DNA of 64,000 bases from Stenotrophomonas nematodicola (GTDB lineage: Bacteria > Pseudomonadota > Gammaproteobacteria > Xanthomonadales > Xanthomonadaceae): NCBI RefSeq assembly GCF_009467805.1, contig NZ_WIAY01000006.1, positions 62,001-126,000 of the forward strand, read 5' to 3'. Positions 46,101-55,660 of this stretch are shown here, in pieces (position 1 is the first letter of the stretch; every line of letters begins with the position of its first letter). The translations under genes were made by a program, and so were the position numbers. The notes beneath the pieces were generated by a model, which worked only from the letters and a program-made list of their open reading frames with translations, had not been told where the DNA came from and ran no database searches.

Positions 46101-47645
46101 TTATGGATTCGGCGCCGAAGGACGCGATGTCGGACCAGGCCGAGGCACCAGCGGGTCCTTGCGCACCGACGGCGACACGAATGGGGGGAACTCATCGCAA
46201 GACTGAGCCAACTCCGACGCTTGTTGAAGGATGTCGCTTTCGGCGGCGTCCAGCGCCGGCTGAGTCGCCATCTCTTGGGCCTTAGCCAACTCGATTGACC
46301 GCATCTCGAGCACAGCCAGACGCCTCTCTCGGCGTTTGGCCCATTCCTTGGGCGACCACTGGCTCCCTTCTCGTGGGTGGTCCGCGTTGAAGCTCTCCCA
46401 CTGCTGCTGCGCCATGTGGTGAAGACGGTCTGCTCGCCGGACCGCGCTCTCCCTCCGCCCCCTTCTCAGCAACGCCTGCTTGAGCGAGCGGATCTTGACC
46501 GCAACAGGTGCGACCAACGGGTGTGCCTGGGCGGTGTCACCAAAGCGGACCACGTGACGGCGCACACCTGCAAGCCACTCCCTAACAACGCCCAAAGCCA
46601 AATCAGCGCGGGCCTGGGTGATCTCCCACAGGTCTCTCAGTGCAACATCAATCCACTCGAGGCAGTTCCACTGCCTCGGGGGGCGCTCTGGCCTCAAGAC
46701 ACCGTTCTCAATGGGAGGTAGGCGAATGCCCATCACTCCCTCAATCCTGAGATCGCCGACCGCGAGGAACGGCGCGGCAGACTTCTGCTTGGCTCGCTCA
46801 GCGAGGGCAGCCCGGTGATCGTGCGTGGGAGGAAGTCCAATGGCACGCCCCTCAGCCACAGCGTCTTGGATCAGCGATTCGAACTCTTGGTCGTTTTCCT
46901 GCTGAATCGACAGGTTGGTCTCTTCGACGTGGGTGGCCTGACCTCTCCTGGCAAGCGCCGTCGCGACCTTTCCTTGATGCCGGGTAGGCTCCCTAGATAG
47001 CAGCGTTGCCCGAATCGGATCACCGTCCAACAATGCTGTCTGGGACTGCTCCTCCAAGCTGCGATGGTCCACCCGGGAACGGATGCCAGCCGCCTCCAGA
47101 TGCGAGTTGATCGTGGACGCCACGGCCTCGCGAACCCACTCCACCTCGATACGCCCCGTCGGACCACCATCCAGCTCTGTGGTCTTGTCACCAAACCTCT
47201 CTCCGGTGATCCGTCGTGTGCTTGCCAGGATGTGGACGTGGTGGTTCACACCGTCAGTGGTTGGCGGCGAATGGATGCTTGCTTGGACGACGAACCCATA
47301 GCGGGCTACCAACACGTCAGCAATCGCCCAAGCAAGTTCACTGCGCTGTTCGGCATCGAGCTCGTGTGGCAGCGACACTTCGAACTCGCGTGCAATCGTT
47401 GCGTCTTTGCGACGCTCGGCCGCTTCGACCGCGGGCCAGAGTTCGCCTGGAATTAGGGCCCATGGCGGCGCTCCTGGAGGGCCCAGGCAGCTGCTTGCGA
47501 CGACGCCACCGCGGCGCCGATAGTCGTGCACTTGTCCTGTCTGAAAGTCTTTAAGGCGCAGGCCGCCGCGATAGGCGGCCGCTGCGACGGCGGACTGGCC
47601 TCGCGCACGGCTGAAGGTTTTGACGCTGGTGTGGTAGATAGCCAT
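46101..47645 (-). CDS. mobA: MobA/MobL-type relaxase
   Basis: A 514-residue relaxase of the MOBQ (RSF1010 MobA) type. The start MAIYHTSVKTFSRARGQSAVAAAAYR is the family signature with the catalytic tyrosine (Tyr25). The histidine triad is NHHVHILAST (residues 134-142). The C-terminal part is a charged Arg/Glu-rich region without a primase domain. It nicks and covalently binds the oriT strand. It reads away from the oriT at 47744-47773, and the MobC/TraD-like gene lies on the other side. Confidence 0.93.
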   Translation of the reverse strand: MAIYHTSVKTFSRARGQSAVAAAAYRGGLRLKDFQTGQVHDYRRRGGVVASSCLGPPGAPPWALIPGELWPAVEAAERRKDATIAREFEVSLPHELDAEQRSELAWAIADVLVARYGFVVQASIHSPPTTDGVNHHVHILASTRRITGERFGDKTTELDGGPTGRIEVEWVREAVASTINSHLEAAGIRSRVDHRSLEEQSQTALLDGDPIRATLLSREPTRHQGKVATALARRGQATHVEETNLSIQQENDQEFESLIQDAVAEGRAIGLPPTHDHRAALAERAKQKSAAPFLAVGDLRIEGVMGIRLPPIENGVLRPERPPRQWNCLEWIDVALRDLWEITQARADLALGVVREWLAGVRRHVVRFGDTAQAHPLVAPVAVKIRSLKQALLRRGRRESAVRRADRLHHMAQQQWESFNADHPREGSQWSPKEWAKRRERRLAVLEMRSIELAKAQEMATQPALDAAESDILQQASELAQSCDEFPPFVSPSVRKDPLVPRPGPTSRPSAPNP

Positions 47646-47905
47646 TGAGATCTCCGTGATTGGTCGGAGTCTTTATGCTTTTGTTTTTTCTCTTCGCAAG
47701 CGGGAATCCGCTTGGGGTCCAAGGGGCGAAGCCCTTTGCGCACGTGTAACGGAGTTACACCTAAGTGCGCTCTTGCACTGTTCTTTTAAGCATGTTTTTT
47801 GAGCGCTCATTGAGCGTTGCACGTTCGTACATTTTCAGATGCGAGCGATCTTGACGGCATCAACTTCTTTGGTTGACTGGTTTCAACCTCATGAAGGAAT
47901 TCACC
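47646..47905. other. Divergent region containing oriT
   Basis: About 260 bases between mobA and the plus-strand accessory gene, holding the oriT at 47744-47773. Upstream of oriT is a GC-rich stretch with inverted-repeat character; promoters cannot be assigned with certainty. Confidence 0.6.
47744..47773 (+). other. Origin of transfer (RSF1010/IncQ-like oriT)
   Basis: An inverted repeat with arms GTGTAAC (47744-47750) and GTTACAC (47754-47760) is followed by CTAAGTGCGCTCT. The TAAGTGCGCYCT sequence matches the nick region of IncQ and related mobilisable plasmids (RSF1010: TAAATGCGCCCT; pTF1-like: TAAGTGCGCCCT) with one difference. It lies in the divergent space between mobA and the MobC/TraD-like gene, the normal position. 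Confidence 0.75.
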
Positions 47906-48217
47906 ATGACCGCAACCAATCACTACCATGAGCGCATCCAGAGGGCCACCGAGCGGCTCGCCCAGCTTCAGGCGCGCGAGCTGTTGGCATCACAACGTCA
48001 AGCGAGCAAAGCCAAGCAAGCCCAACGTCAGGAAGAAGCGCGCCGCCGCCGCCGTGTCGCAGCGCTGGTTTACTTGGCTGCTGCAGAAACACTGGATGAC
48101 GCAGAACTCTTGGGCGCGCTTTTGATCCACCAGCAGAGCCGCATCGATGATGAAATCCGAAAGGATGCCCGCGTCGTCGGCAAAGCGAAGCTGCACGACT
48201 CGGCTGCTCTACATTGA
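47906..48217 (+). CDS. MobC/TraD-like mobilisation accessory protein
   Basis: A 103-residue basic helical protein, ATG at 47906 with AAGGA 7 bases upstream. HYHERIQRATERLAQLQARELLASQRQASKAKQAQRQEEARRRRR is the coiled-coil-like start typical of TraD/MobC accessory proteins that sit beside MOBQ relaxases and help melt oriT. It is divergent from mobA, as MobC is in RSF1010. Confidence 0.72.
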   Translation: MTATNHYHERIQRATERLAQLQARELLASQRQASKAKQAQRQEEARRRRRVAALVYLAAAETLDDAELLGALLIHQQSRIDDEIRKDARVVGKAKLHDSAALH

Positions 48218-48923
48218 AGCGTTCGATCTGAGTGCTGGCTGCCAAAAAGCTGAGCGGCCAGCCATTCTGTCAACTCTCTCTACGTTTCATGTGGAATGAC
48301 TGAGTCCGGACCCGGGCAGGGCTTTCCTATATGGCCCAAGCTACTACGACCTTCCCGAGGCCCACCGCTGATCCCAATCCCCCGAGTATGAGAAAAGCTG
48401 CGGGCACGCAACAACCCAAGGCCTTCCCCATTTTTCGCTGGCGTCCCGCACGCGTGAGCGGCACACCGATCTGTCTGGACAACTTGGATTTTGCCGCTGA
48501 CAAGCCGCTTGCTCGTCTCCAAGAAAAGCCTGGTATTCCTCTCCGCCTTCCCATTGCATCCTCCTTGAGCAGCACTTCGTCGACTTGTGTCCCAGACTAC
48601 TTTAACGCAACGTCCACTGAGGTCCTGGGGCGCCAACCAGCGGAAATCCTACATGTTTTCCGCATGAGCCCAAATCGATGGCTCGCTGAATTGGCAAACT
48701 AGGTCGAGGGCTTCCCGAATCAAATCCGTCCCTATAGAGTCTTCGGTCCAGCTCCGTGAAGAGTCTGAGCCCGCATTCAGCGGCCTCCAAGAATCGCCTC
48801 TCGGACCAAACTCGCTGGAGATCAGGTGGCTCAGCCGGCTCTACCCTGAAACGCAAGCCGGGCATCGGTCCCGCCTCTGGCGTTACTATGGCCTTAAAGG
48901 AAGCGCCGTAGGCAGGGGGCCAC
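48218..48923. other. Gap after the mobilisation module
   Basis: About 700 bases without a supported gene. Open frames on both strands (such as one from 48331) have poor codon use, no ribosome site and no recognisable motifs. It may be the scar of the element's lost end. Confidence 0.45.
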
Positions 48924-51900
48924 GTGGCGAGAAAAAGGAAGCAATCCGCCGCCGGCTGGATCGTCGGTGTATTGGTCGTTATTTGGCTGATTCCAAAAGA
49001 GATTTGGATCGGTCTCGGCATCGCCACACTTATAGGATTTGCCCTATGGGTCTGGCTCAGATGGCGGGCTGAGAGGAAGGTCGCCCCAGCCACAGCACCG
49101 GTGTCAGAACCCACTCTGGCAGAGCTCATCCAATCCTCAGCGCCCAGGGCAGTGCCCAAGGAGCCCGTCAGGCGGCCGACGTCGATTCGCGACGAGGCAG
49201 CTATTCCTGTCGGGCCATCTAAGGGTTCTGGCCCGCCCGCCCTCCACTCTTCCGGCTTGGGTGGCTCACCGTCCCAAGTGCCCGGCCCGGTTTCTCACGG
49301 GGCGGCGGCCGGCGGCCCAAGCACAATTGAAATGGCCCTTTCGCCTCCAGACGCGGGGACTTCCCCGGGGGTTCTTACCAGTGCCGCCCTTGCCATGGCC
49401 GATGAGCACGACCTAGGCCCGGACTTTTCGGTCTCACAGCTAGAGCCAAGCAACCAGAGCCTGGAGACCTCCACTCATTCCGCCCCCCGTAAGAAAGCTG
49501 GAAATCTGGCAGAGGCAATGAAGGCCGTAGCCGAACGCTCTGCTGCAGGAAAGGCTGCCCAGACCTTTGCGGAACAGGTGCAGGTCCAAATTCCCGGAGC
49601 AGCAGACGTAGCTCAAAGGCTCGCAGCATCTTTGACGGCCCATGGGGCCCAGGTGACTGGCGCAAGCCGGCCCGGGAACTTGAAGGAAGTGAAAGCACAT
49701 ATTGCCGAGCATGGAGCTTCCTACACGGACCCCACCCAAGTTGAGACGGAACTGAGGACCAGCGCTGACGATGATCGCGGACCGTCTCAAGGTCAGCAGG
49801 CGCCGCCTGCCATCGCCAGAGCTGTCCCTCCACCATTGCCGTCAGCAACGGGGCCCGCTACCGGAATGGAAGAACTGCATCGCGTCGTCATCGCTTCTGA
49901 CACTCCCTCAAAGGAGTTCATCGTCCCTCGCCCGCCCGAAGGCTGGGCGAAGACCCGATGGCTAGGCGCCGATGAGACGATCGAGATCGGGGGCGTAGCC
50001 ATTCAAGGCGGCCTCTTCTACACGGGCGTCAAGCTCGACTCCCCCAATGGCGACACCGAGCCCAGCTTGGTCAACAGCGTCTTGGCCGTCGCTCCATATG
50101 GCGATTACAGAGGCTCCACCAACTACTGGCTGGCCTACGCTCAGCTGTCACCCAGCGAGCGGCGGGCCTACCTGACCTGGTTGGCATCGGACCGAACCGA
50201 CAGCAATTGCTCAATCAGCTACGTCCGTCTCTACTTCTTCGGCCTAGAGCGCCGCGTCCTGCTTGATTCGGTGACCGACCCAGAATCGAGAAAAGACTGG
50301 CCTGCTATCAAGCAGGCCCTCCGAAAGCTGGGCTCCACCTATGGAGAGATCTATGGTCCTATCCGTGGATATACCAACAGCTTGCTGGACTGGATGGAGC
50401 TGGATTCGGTCGAAGAGAAGCTCTACTCAAAGCCAGTTCCCCTGTTTGATCGCTCCTACGAACTCCCCTTCTACGTCCGCTTGGCGCTGGGCCAGTGTTC
50501 GCTTGACCGGGCACCCATCCCTGCTCAATTGGCTCTGGCCTGGATTCGGCTAAACCCGGAGGTTTCGCTGCGAACCGCGGCAGTCCGGTGCGCCGATGAG
50601 TTCGATCGCCTGTTTATCGAGCGCTATCACGAGCTGTTTGGCAGCGGCATGGTGCTTCCCAAGAACCGCACCAAGCTGAAGTTCGCACGGCAACCAGCTT
50701 CGCCCGCCCTGTATGGCGTCTCCCTCAAGCCCAAGACGTTCGGAGACGTTCCTGACGTCACGGCCCTTCGTGCCCCACTGAAGGGCCTGCTCGAGGTTGT
50801 TCAGCAGTGTACCGACGAGCTCGGCCCCTACAGCCGATTGGTTGGAAGATCTTCCGTTTCAAAGGATGCGCTGGAAGCGCTGCTTTTGCTGCCGCCCAGC
50901 ATTTGGCCTGAGAGCCAAAGAAGCACCCTCCGTTCAATTGCAGAGGACGTCCAAGCAGGCAACATGACGATCCAGTTGGAAGAGCTGAGCGCTCGGTTCG
51001 GCCCAAGCCTCGGCCCTCTCGGCCGGGAAAGGGTTCGCGATCTAGCCCGGGTATTGGAAAGCATGAATGTCGGGATGGAGCCAAATGTCTTGGAGGGAGC
51101 ACGTGCACCTTCTGAAGCCGATCCGATCGTGATCTTTGCGCTTCTACCTGGTCAGTCGCACAAAACAGATGCCGCAGCGTATCAAACAGCCATCCTTACC
51201 CTGCAGCTCGCCTCGGCGGTTGCCCAATCAGACGGCTCCTTCAGCGCGCAGGAGCTGGCGCATCTCTCCCTAGAGATCGACGGCTGGTCTCACCTTAGCG
51301 TGGCAGATCACGGTCGACTGCGTGCTCACCTGGACTTGCTTGTCGCGTCGCCCATTTCCCTGCCATCACTGCGGAAAAAGCTCGATCCGCTGGACAGTGC
51401 CACCAAAGAGGCGATTGCGGCTTCCATGGCAACTCTCGCCCAAGTGGACGGAATGGTGTCGCCGGAGGAGGTGCGCTTTCTAGAGAAGGTCTACAAGGCC
51501 CTAGGTGTCGAACCCAAGCGGATCTTCAGCGACATCCATGCGCCGAGGCCGGGCAAAACCCAGTCCCAGTCCACTCAGTCCGCTTCGTTGCAGCTGGATC
51601 CCGAGCGCATCGCCGCGCTGCAGCGCGACACGGCCAAGGTGTCCGCCCTCCTTGCGACCATCTTCACGGAGGACGAGCCCAACTTCAGCCACGAAGATGC
51701 TCCTTCTGCATCTCTGGAGGAAACGCCTGAGGTCGGCAACGGCCTACTTGGCCTGGATGAGTCTCACAGCGCATTGCTCCGGCTGATGCTTTCTCGCCCG
51801 AGCTGGACGCGTGCCGAGCTCGAGGACGGCGCTGCAGACCTTGAGTTGATGCTGGATGGTGCGCTGGAGCAGATCAATGATGCCTCCTTCGACGCCTATG

Positions 51901-51971
51901 ACATCCCCTTCTCCGACGGCGATGACCCGTTGGAGATCAATCCCGAGTTCATTGAGAAGATCGAGCAATGA
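48924..51971 (+). CDS. TerB-N/TerB/TerB-C domain membrane protein
   Basis: A 1015-residue protein with a transmembrane hairpin at residues about 10-45 (IVGVLVVIWLIPKEIWIGLGIATLIGFALWVW), a long low-complexity linker, a TerB-N domain (TRWLGADETIEIGGVAIQGGLFYTGVKL, then EPSLVNSVLAVAPYGDYRGSTNYWLAYAQLSPSERRAYLTWLA), a tellurite-resistance TerB helical domain around residues 750-860 (AILTLQLASAVAQSDGSFSAQELAHLSLEIDGW, AIAASMATLAQVDGMVSPEEVRFLEKVYKALG) and a TerB-C-like end (LLRLMLSRPSWTRAELEDGAADLELMLDGALEQIND). The stop overlaps the next gene by four bases (51968-51971). TerB-N/TerB-C proteins are known in modules with an ATPase and a helicase. Confidence 0.88.
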   Translation: MARKRKQSAAGWIVGVLVVIWLIPKEIWIGLGIATLIGFALWVWLRWRAERKVAPATAPVSEPTLAELIQSSAPRAVPKEPVRRPTSIRDEAAIPVGPSKGSGPPALHSSGLGGSPSQVPGPVSHGAAAGGPSTIEMALSPPDAGTSPGVLTSAALAMADEHDLGPDFSVSQLEPSNQSLETSTHSAPRKKAGNLAEAMKAVAERSAAGKAAQTFAEQVQVQIPGAADVAQRLAASLTAHGAQVTGASRPGNLKEVKAHIAEHGASYTDPTQVETELRTSADDDRGPSQGQQAPPAIARAVPPPLPSATGPATGMEELHRVVIASDTPSKEFIVPRPPEGWAKTRWLGADETIEIGGVAIQGGLFYTGVKLDSPNGDTEPSLVNSVLAVAPYGDYRGSTNYWLAYAQLSPSERRAYLTWLASDRTDSNCSISYVRLYFFGLERRVLLDSVTDPESRKDWPAIKQALRKLGSTYGEIYGPIRGYTNSLLDWMELDSVEEKLYSKPVPLFDRSYELPFYVRLALGQCSLDRAPIPAQLALAWIRLNPEVSLRTAAVRCADEFDRLFIERYHELFGSGMVLPKNRTKLKFARQPASPALYGVSLKPKTFGDVPDVTALRAPLKGLLEVVQQCTDELGPYSRLVGRSSVSKDALEALLLLPPSIWPESQRSTLRSIAEDVQAGNMTIQLEELSARFGPSLGPLGRERVRDLARVLESMNVGMEPNVLEGARAPSEADPIVIFALLPGQSHKTDAAAYQTAILTLQLASAVAQSDGSFSAQELAHLSLEIDGWSHLSVADHGRLRAHLDLLVASPISLPSLRKKLDPLDSATKEAIAASMATLAQVDGMVSPEEVRFLEKVYKALGVEPKRIFSDIHAPRPGKTQSQSTQSASLQLDPERIAALQRDTAKVSALLATIFTEDEPNFSHEDAPSASLEETPEVGNGLLGLDESHSALLRLMLSRPSWTRAELEDGAADLELMLDGALEQINDASFDAYDIPFSDGDDPLEINPEFIEKIEQ

Positions 51972-53266
51972 GTAACCCTATTCGAACTAAAGACCGCGAC
52001 GCGGTCGTCCAGTCTCTTCGCGCTGGCGTTGTCCCCCGCGCAGGACAGCACCTGATACAAGTTGGCCGCGCTCGCGAGGTGGAGACGCTGGTCGGCGACA
52101 TCGACCGGCTCGCCGATGGTGGGTCCTCCTTCCGCTTAGTGATCGGAGAATACGGCTCCGGCAAGACGTTCTTCCTCAACCTGGTTCGCGCCATTGCCAT
52201 GGAGCGAAAGCTGGTCGTAGCCAGTGCGGACCTGAACCCGGATCGCAGGCTTCATGCATCAGGCGGACAAGCCCGTTCGCTGTATGCGGAACTGATGCGG
52301 AATCTGGCGACGCGAACGAAGCCAGAAGGCGGCGCATTGCCCGCAGTGGTCGAGAAGTTCATCGCTACTGCAAAATCCGAATCCAAGGCAAAAGGTGTCC
52401 CTACCGAACAAGTCATCCGCGCCAAGCTGGAACAACTGACGGAGCTGGTCAACGGCTACGATTTTGCGGACGTCATTGCGGCTTACTGGCGCGGGTTCGA
52501 GGAAGGAAATGAACAGCTGAAATCCGATGCCATCCGGTGGCTTCGTGGTGAGTTCACGACCCGTACGGATGCCAAGGCCGCGCTCGGCGTGCGCACAATC
52601 GTTGACGACGCATCCGTCTATGACCAGCTCAAACTCATGGGCAGGTTCATCCACCTCGCCGGCTACAGCGGGTTGCTCGTATGCCTAGATGAGTTGGTCA
52701 ACCTGTACAAGCTGGCCAACGCTCAGGCACGAAATTCCAACTACGAGCAGCTCCTGCGCATGCTCAACGACTCGCTCCAAGGAACGGCAGTTGGCTTAGG
52801 CTTCGTGTTGGGCGGAACTCCTGATTTCCTGATGGACACTCGCCGCGGTGTCTACAGCTACCAAGCGCTGCAAAGCCGCCTCGCACAGAACACCTTTGCC
52901 ACGAACGGCCTGGTCGACTTCAGCGGACCTGTGGTCCGCCTCTCCAGCCTTACTGCAGAAGACTTCTACGTTCTTTTGACCAAGATCCGCCACGTCTATG
53001 CCGGCGGCGACCAGGCCAAGTATCTCCTTCCTGACGAGGCCGTTCATCAGTTCATGGAGCATTGCGCCAACCGCATCGGCGACAGCTTCTTCCGCACCCC
53101 TCGGACCACCATCACCGCCTTCATCAATCTGCTTGCTGTGCTTGAGCAAAATCTTGGCACCGACTGGCAGTCCTTGATCGGCGCGGTCGAGGTCAAGCCT
53201 GACCTTGGCGGCCAGGGCGACCTTGATGTGGTCGAAGATGACGAACTGACCTCTTTCAAGCTGTGA
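51968..53266 (+). CDS. BrxD-like (DUF2791) ATP-binding protein
   Basis: A 432-residue P-loop protein. Walker A GEYGSGKT (residues 60-67), Walker B LLVCLDELVNLYKLA (Asp241, Glu242), and RSLYAELMRNLATRT match the DUF2791 family, known as BrxD in type 2 BREX systems. It overlaps the TerB gene by four bases and ends four bases before the helicase gene, so the three form a translationally coupled operon. Confidence 0.85.
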   Translation: MSNPIRTKDRDAVVQSLRAGVVPRAGQHLIQVGRAREVETLVGDIDRLADGGSSFRLVIGEYGSGKTFFLNLVRAIAMERKLVVASADLNPDRRLHASGGQARSLYAELMRNLATRTKPEGGALPAVVEKFIATAKSESKAKGVPTEQVIRAKLEQLTELVNGYDFADVIAAYWRGFEEGNEQLKSDAIRWLRGEFTTRTDAKAALGVRTIVDDASVYDQLKLMGRFIHLAGYSGLLVCLDELVNLYKLANAQARNSNYEQLLRMLNDSLQGTAVGLGFVLGGTPDFLMDTRRGVYSYQALQSRLAQNTFATNGLVDFSGPVVRLSSLTAEDFYVLLTKIRHVYAGGDQAKYLLPDEAVHQFMEHCANRIGDSFFRTPRTTITAFINLLAVLEQNLGTDWQSLIGAVEVKPDLGGQGDLDVVEDDELTSFKL

Positions 53267-53270
53267 GCAC

Positions 53271-55463
53271 ATGAGCACCTCCAGCGCCTTCCATTCGCTT
53301 CATCCCGGCGTCCAGCGCTACCTATGGGCGGAGCAATGGGAAGCATTGCGGGAGGTGCAGGAAATGGCCATTCCGGTCATCCTGCCGGCAGATCGCGATG
53401 TCGTCATCGCAGCCAGCACCGCATCAGGAAAGACCGAAGCAGCGTTCCTTCCGGCCCTAACCCACCTTCTGAACGGCGATACAGATGGACTGATCGTCTA
53501 CATCAGCCCCCTCAAGGCACTGATCAATGACCAGTTCGGGCGGCTGGATCGCCTATGCGAAGATCTGGATATCCCCGTTTGGCCGTGGCACGGAGACATC
53601 GGCTCAACTACAAAGCAGCGCTTCTTCAGGAAGCCAACGGGCGTCTTGTTGATCACCCCCGAATCCCTGGAGGCGATGCTGTGCAATCGCGGCACGTCTG
53701 TGGCGGGCATCTTCAAGGAAACAGCCTTCGTCATTGTCGATGAGCTCCATGCGTTCATTGGAAGTGAGAGAGGAAAGCAACTCCAGTCGCTCATGCATCG
53801 TGTGGAGGTCGTCCTGGGACGGAGAGTCCCTCGGATTGGGCTGTCGGCAACTCTAGGAGACATGCAGGCTGCGGCGTCCTTCCTCCGCTCAGACGGCAGG
53901 GCCGCAATCGTCGATGCCCCGTCGGGCAACAACGAACTCCAGCTGATACTTAAGGGGTTTGAAGAGCCTCCTGCCCCCCAAGATGCCAAGCACGAAGAAG
54001 TGGCACCGCTAGCCGTTGCCAAGCATCTGCATGAGGTGCTTTGCGGCACGAACAATCTGATTTTTCCCAACAGCAGACGCGAGGTAGAGCGCTACACCCA
54101 CCTCCTGAACGAGATCAGCGAGCAGGCCAATCGCCCGCGGGAGTTCTGGCCGCACCACGGCAATCTTTCCAAGGAGATTCGCTCAGACACGGAAGCTGCG
54201 CTCAAGCAGAAGGAGCGCCCAGCAACCGCAATCTGCACGAATACGCTAGAACTGGGGATCGACATAGGCGCCGTGAAGAGCGTGGCTCAGATCGGGACGC
54301 CGCCTTCCGTCGCCAGCCTGCGGCAGCGCATGGGTCGATCAGGTCGCCGCAAAGGCGAGCCGGCTATCCTCCGCGGATACGTCATCGAGGATGCGATCGA
54401 CTCCAACTCCGATCTGAAGACCCGCCTGAGGCTGGACACCGTTCAGTCCATCGCTTCTGCATTGCTCCTCATCGACAAGTGGTTCGAACCACCCGTCGCC
54501 GGCGGCGCTCATCTGTCGACACTGGTGCAGCAGCTTTTGTCTGCAATCGCCCAGTATGGCGGGCTGCGCGCCCCTCAAGCGTATCAGCTGCTGTGCGCGT
54601 CCGGCGCGCCGTTCCAAGGGCTCTCAAGCGAATCGTTCGTAGAACTCCTGCGCCATCTTGGGAAGCAGGACGTGCTCACCCAGGACAGCTCCGGGTTACT
54701 CCTCCACGGGCTGATCGGCGACAAGCTGGTCAATCACTACTCCTTCTACGCTGCTTTCGTGGCGGACGAGGAGTTCCGCATTGTCGCGGCGGGGAAAACC
54801 CTGGGAACCTTGCCAATCACGCAAATGCTCGCGGCCGGCCAGCGCATCCTCTTTGGTGGACGCACCTGGCTAGTGGAGCAGGTCGATGAGGCACAGAAGA
54901 CGATTTACGTCTTGGCAGCCAAAGGTGGAAGCCCCCCGATCTTTAACGGAAGCGGAGGGCGTGTGCATACCCGTATACGTCAGACGATGCGTGCGCTCTA
55001 TCGCGGTGAACTACGTCCAACATTTCTGGACGCTACGGCGAGCCGCTTCTTGGAGGAAGGCAAGAGCGCCTATGAGCACCTGGGGCTCGACGAGAACGTC
55101 CTACTGGATCAAGGAAGCCATTTCCTCCTCCTCACATGGGCTGGGGACGCTGCCAACGAAGCCATTGCGTGCCTCCTCGGCGCGAGAGACGTCAACGCAC
55201 AGGCCGGCCGGCTCGGCGTTGAGGTCACCAAAGGCTCGCAGACCCGCAACCATCTGCTGGAAGAAATCGCAGCAATCGCGTCACAGCCTGCACCAATGAG
55301 CGAGGAGCTGCTGGTCAAAGCCAAGAACCTCGCCAACCAAAAATGGGACGGCCTGCTGCCCCCGCGCCTTCTCAAGCACTCCTACGCTTCGCTGCGCTTG
55401 GATGTAGCTGAGGGCATGGACTGGCTGAGGGCATATCAGACTGTCAGTCAGACCGGACCTTGA
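53271..55463 (+). CDS. Lhr/BrxHI-like DEAD-family helicase
   Basis: A 730-residue SF2 helicase. Motif I is AASTASGKT (residues 47-55), motif Ia YISPLKALINDQ, motif II DELH (157-160), motif III SATLGDM, and motif VI LRQRMGRSGRRKGEP. It is shaped like Lhr and the BREX helicase BrxHI, with a C-terminal half rich in helices. It probably unwinds or remodels DNA or RNA in the TerB/BrxD-like module. No homing domains or nuclease are fused. Confidence 0.88.
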   Translation: MSTSSAFHSLHPGVQRYLWAEQWEALREVQEMAIPVILPADRDVVIAASTASGKTEAAFLPALTHLLNGDTDGLIVYISPLKALINDQFGRLDRLCEDLDIPVWPWHGDIGSTTKQRFFRKPTGVLLITPESLEAMLCNRGTSVAGIFKETAFVIVDELHAFIGSERGKQLQSLMHRVEVVLGRRVPRIGLSATLGDMQAAASFLRSDGRAAIVDAPSGNNELQLILKGFEEPPAPQDAKHEEVAPLAVAKHLHEVLCGTNNLIFPNSRREVERYTHLLNEISEQANRPREFWPHHGNLSKEIRSDTEAALKQKERPATAICTNTLELGIDIGAVKSVAQIGTPPSVASLRQRMGRSGRRKGEPAILRGYVIEDAIDSNSDLKTRLRLDTVQSIASALLLIDKWFEPPVAGGAHLSTLVQQLLSAIAQYGGLRAPQAYQLLCASGAPFQGLSSESFVELLRHLGKQDVLTQDSSGLLLHGLIGDKLVNHYSFYAAFVADEEFRIVAAGKTLGTLPITQMLAAGQRILFGGRTWLVEQVDEAQKTIYVLAAKGGSPPIFNGSGGRVHTRIRQTMRALYRGELRPTFLDATASRFLEEGKSAYEHLGLDENVLLDQGSHFLLLTWAGDAANEAIACLLGARDVNAQAGRLGVEVTKGSQTRNHLLEEIAAIASQPAPMSEELLVKAKNLANQKWDGLLPPRLLKHSYASLRLDVAEGMDWLRAYQTVSQTGP

Positions 55464-55660
55464 GGCGCAACCTCAAAGGCCCGTCCAGCCACCTAAAGCG
55501 TGGAGGGCTCAGTAGAAGAATGCCCGAAACGGGATCTGCGGGTGGCGCTTTGGGCGCGTGAAAGACCTGCGGAGTTCGCTCCCAGCTCCTCCGCCCCATC
55601 GTGGGGCGGACGAGCTCGCCTGCTGAAACGTCGATACTTCTGACCCTTCAACTTGTCATA

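Noticed and set aside
48331-48702. Open frame of 123 codons between the Mob module and the TerB gene
   Set aside because: No ribosome site, poor codon use and no motif; overlapping frames on the other strand look equally random.
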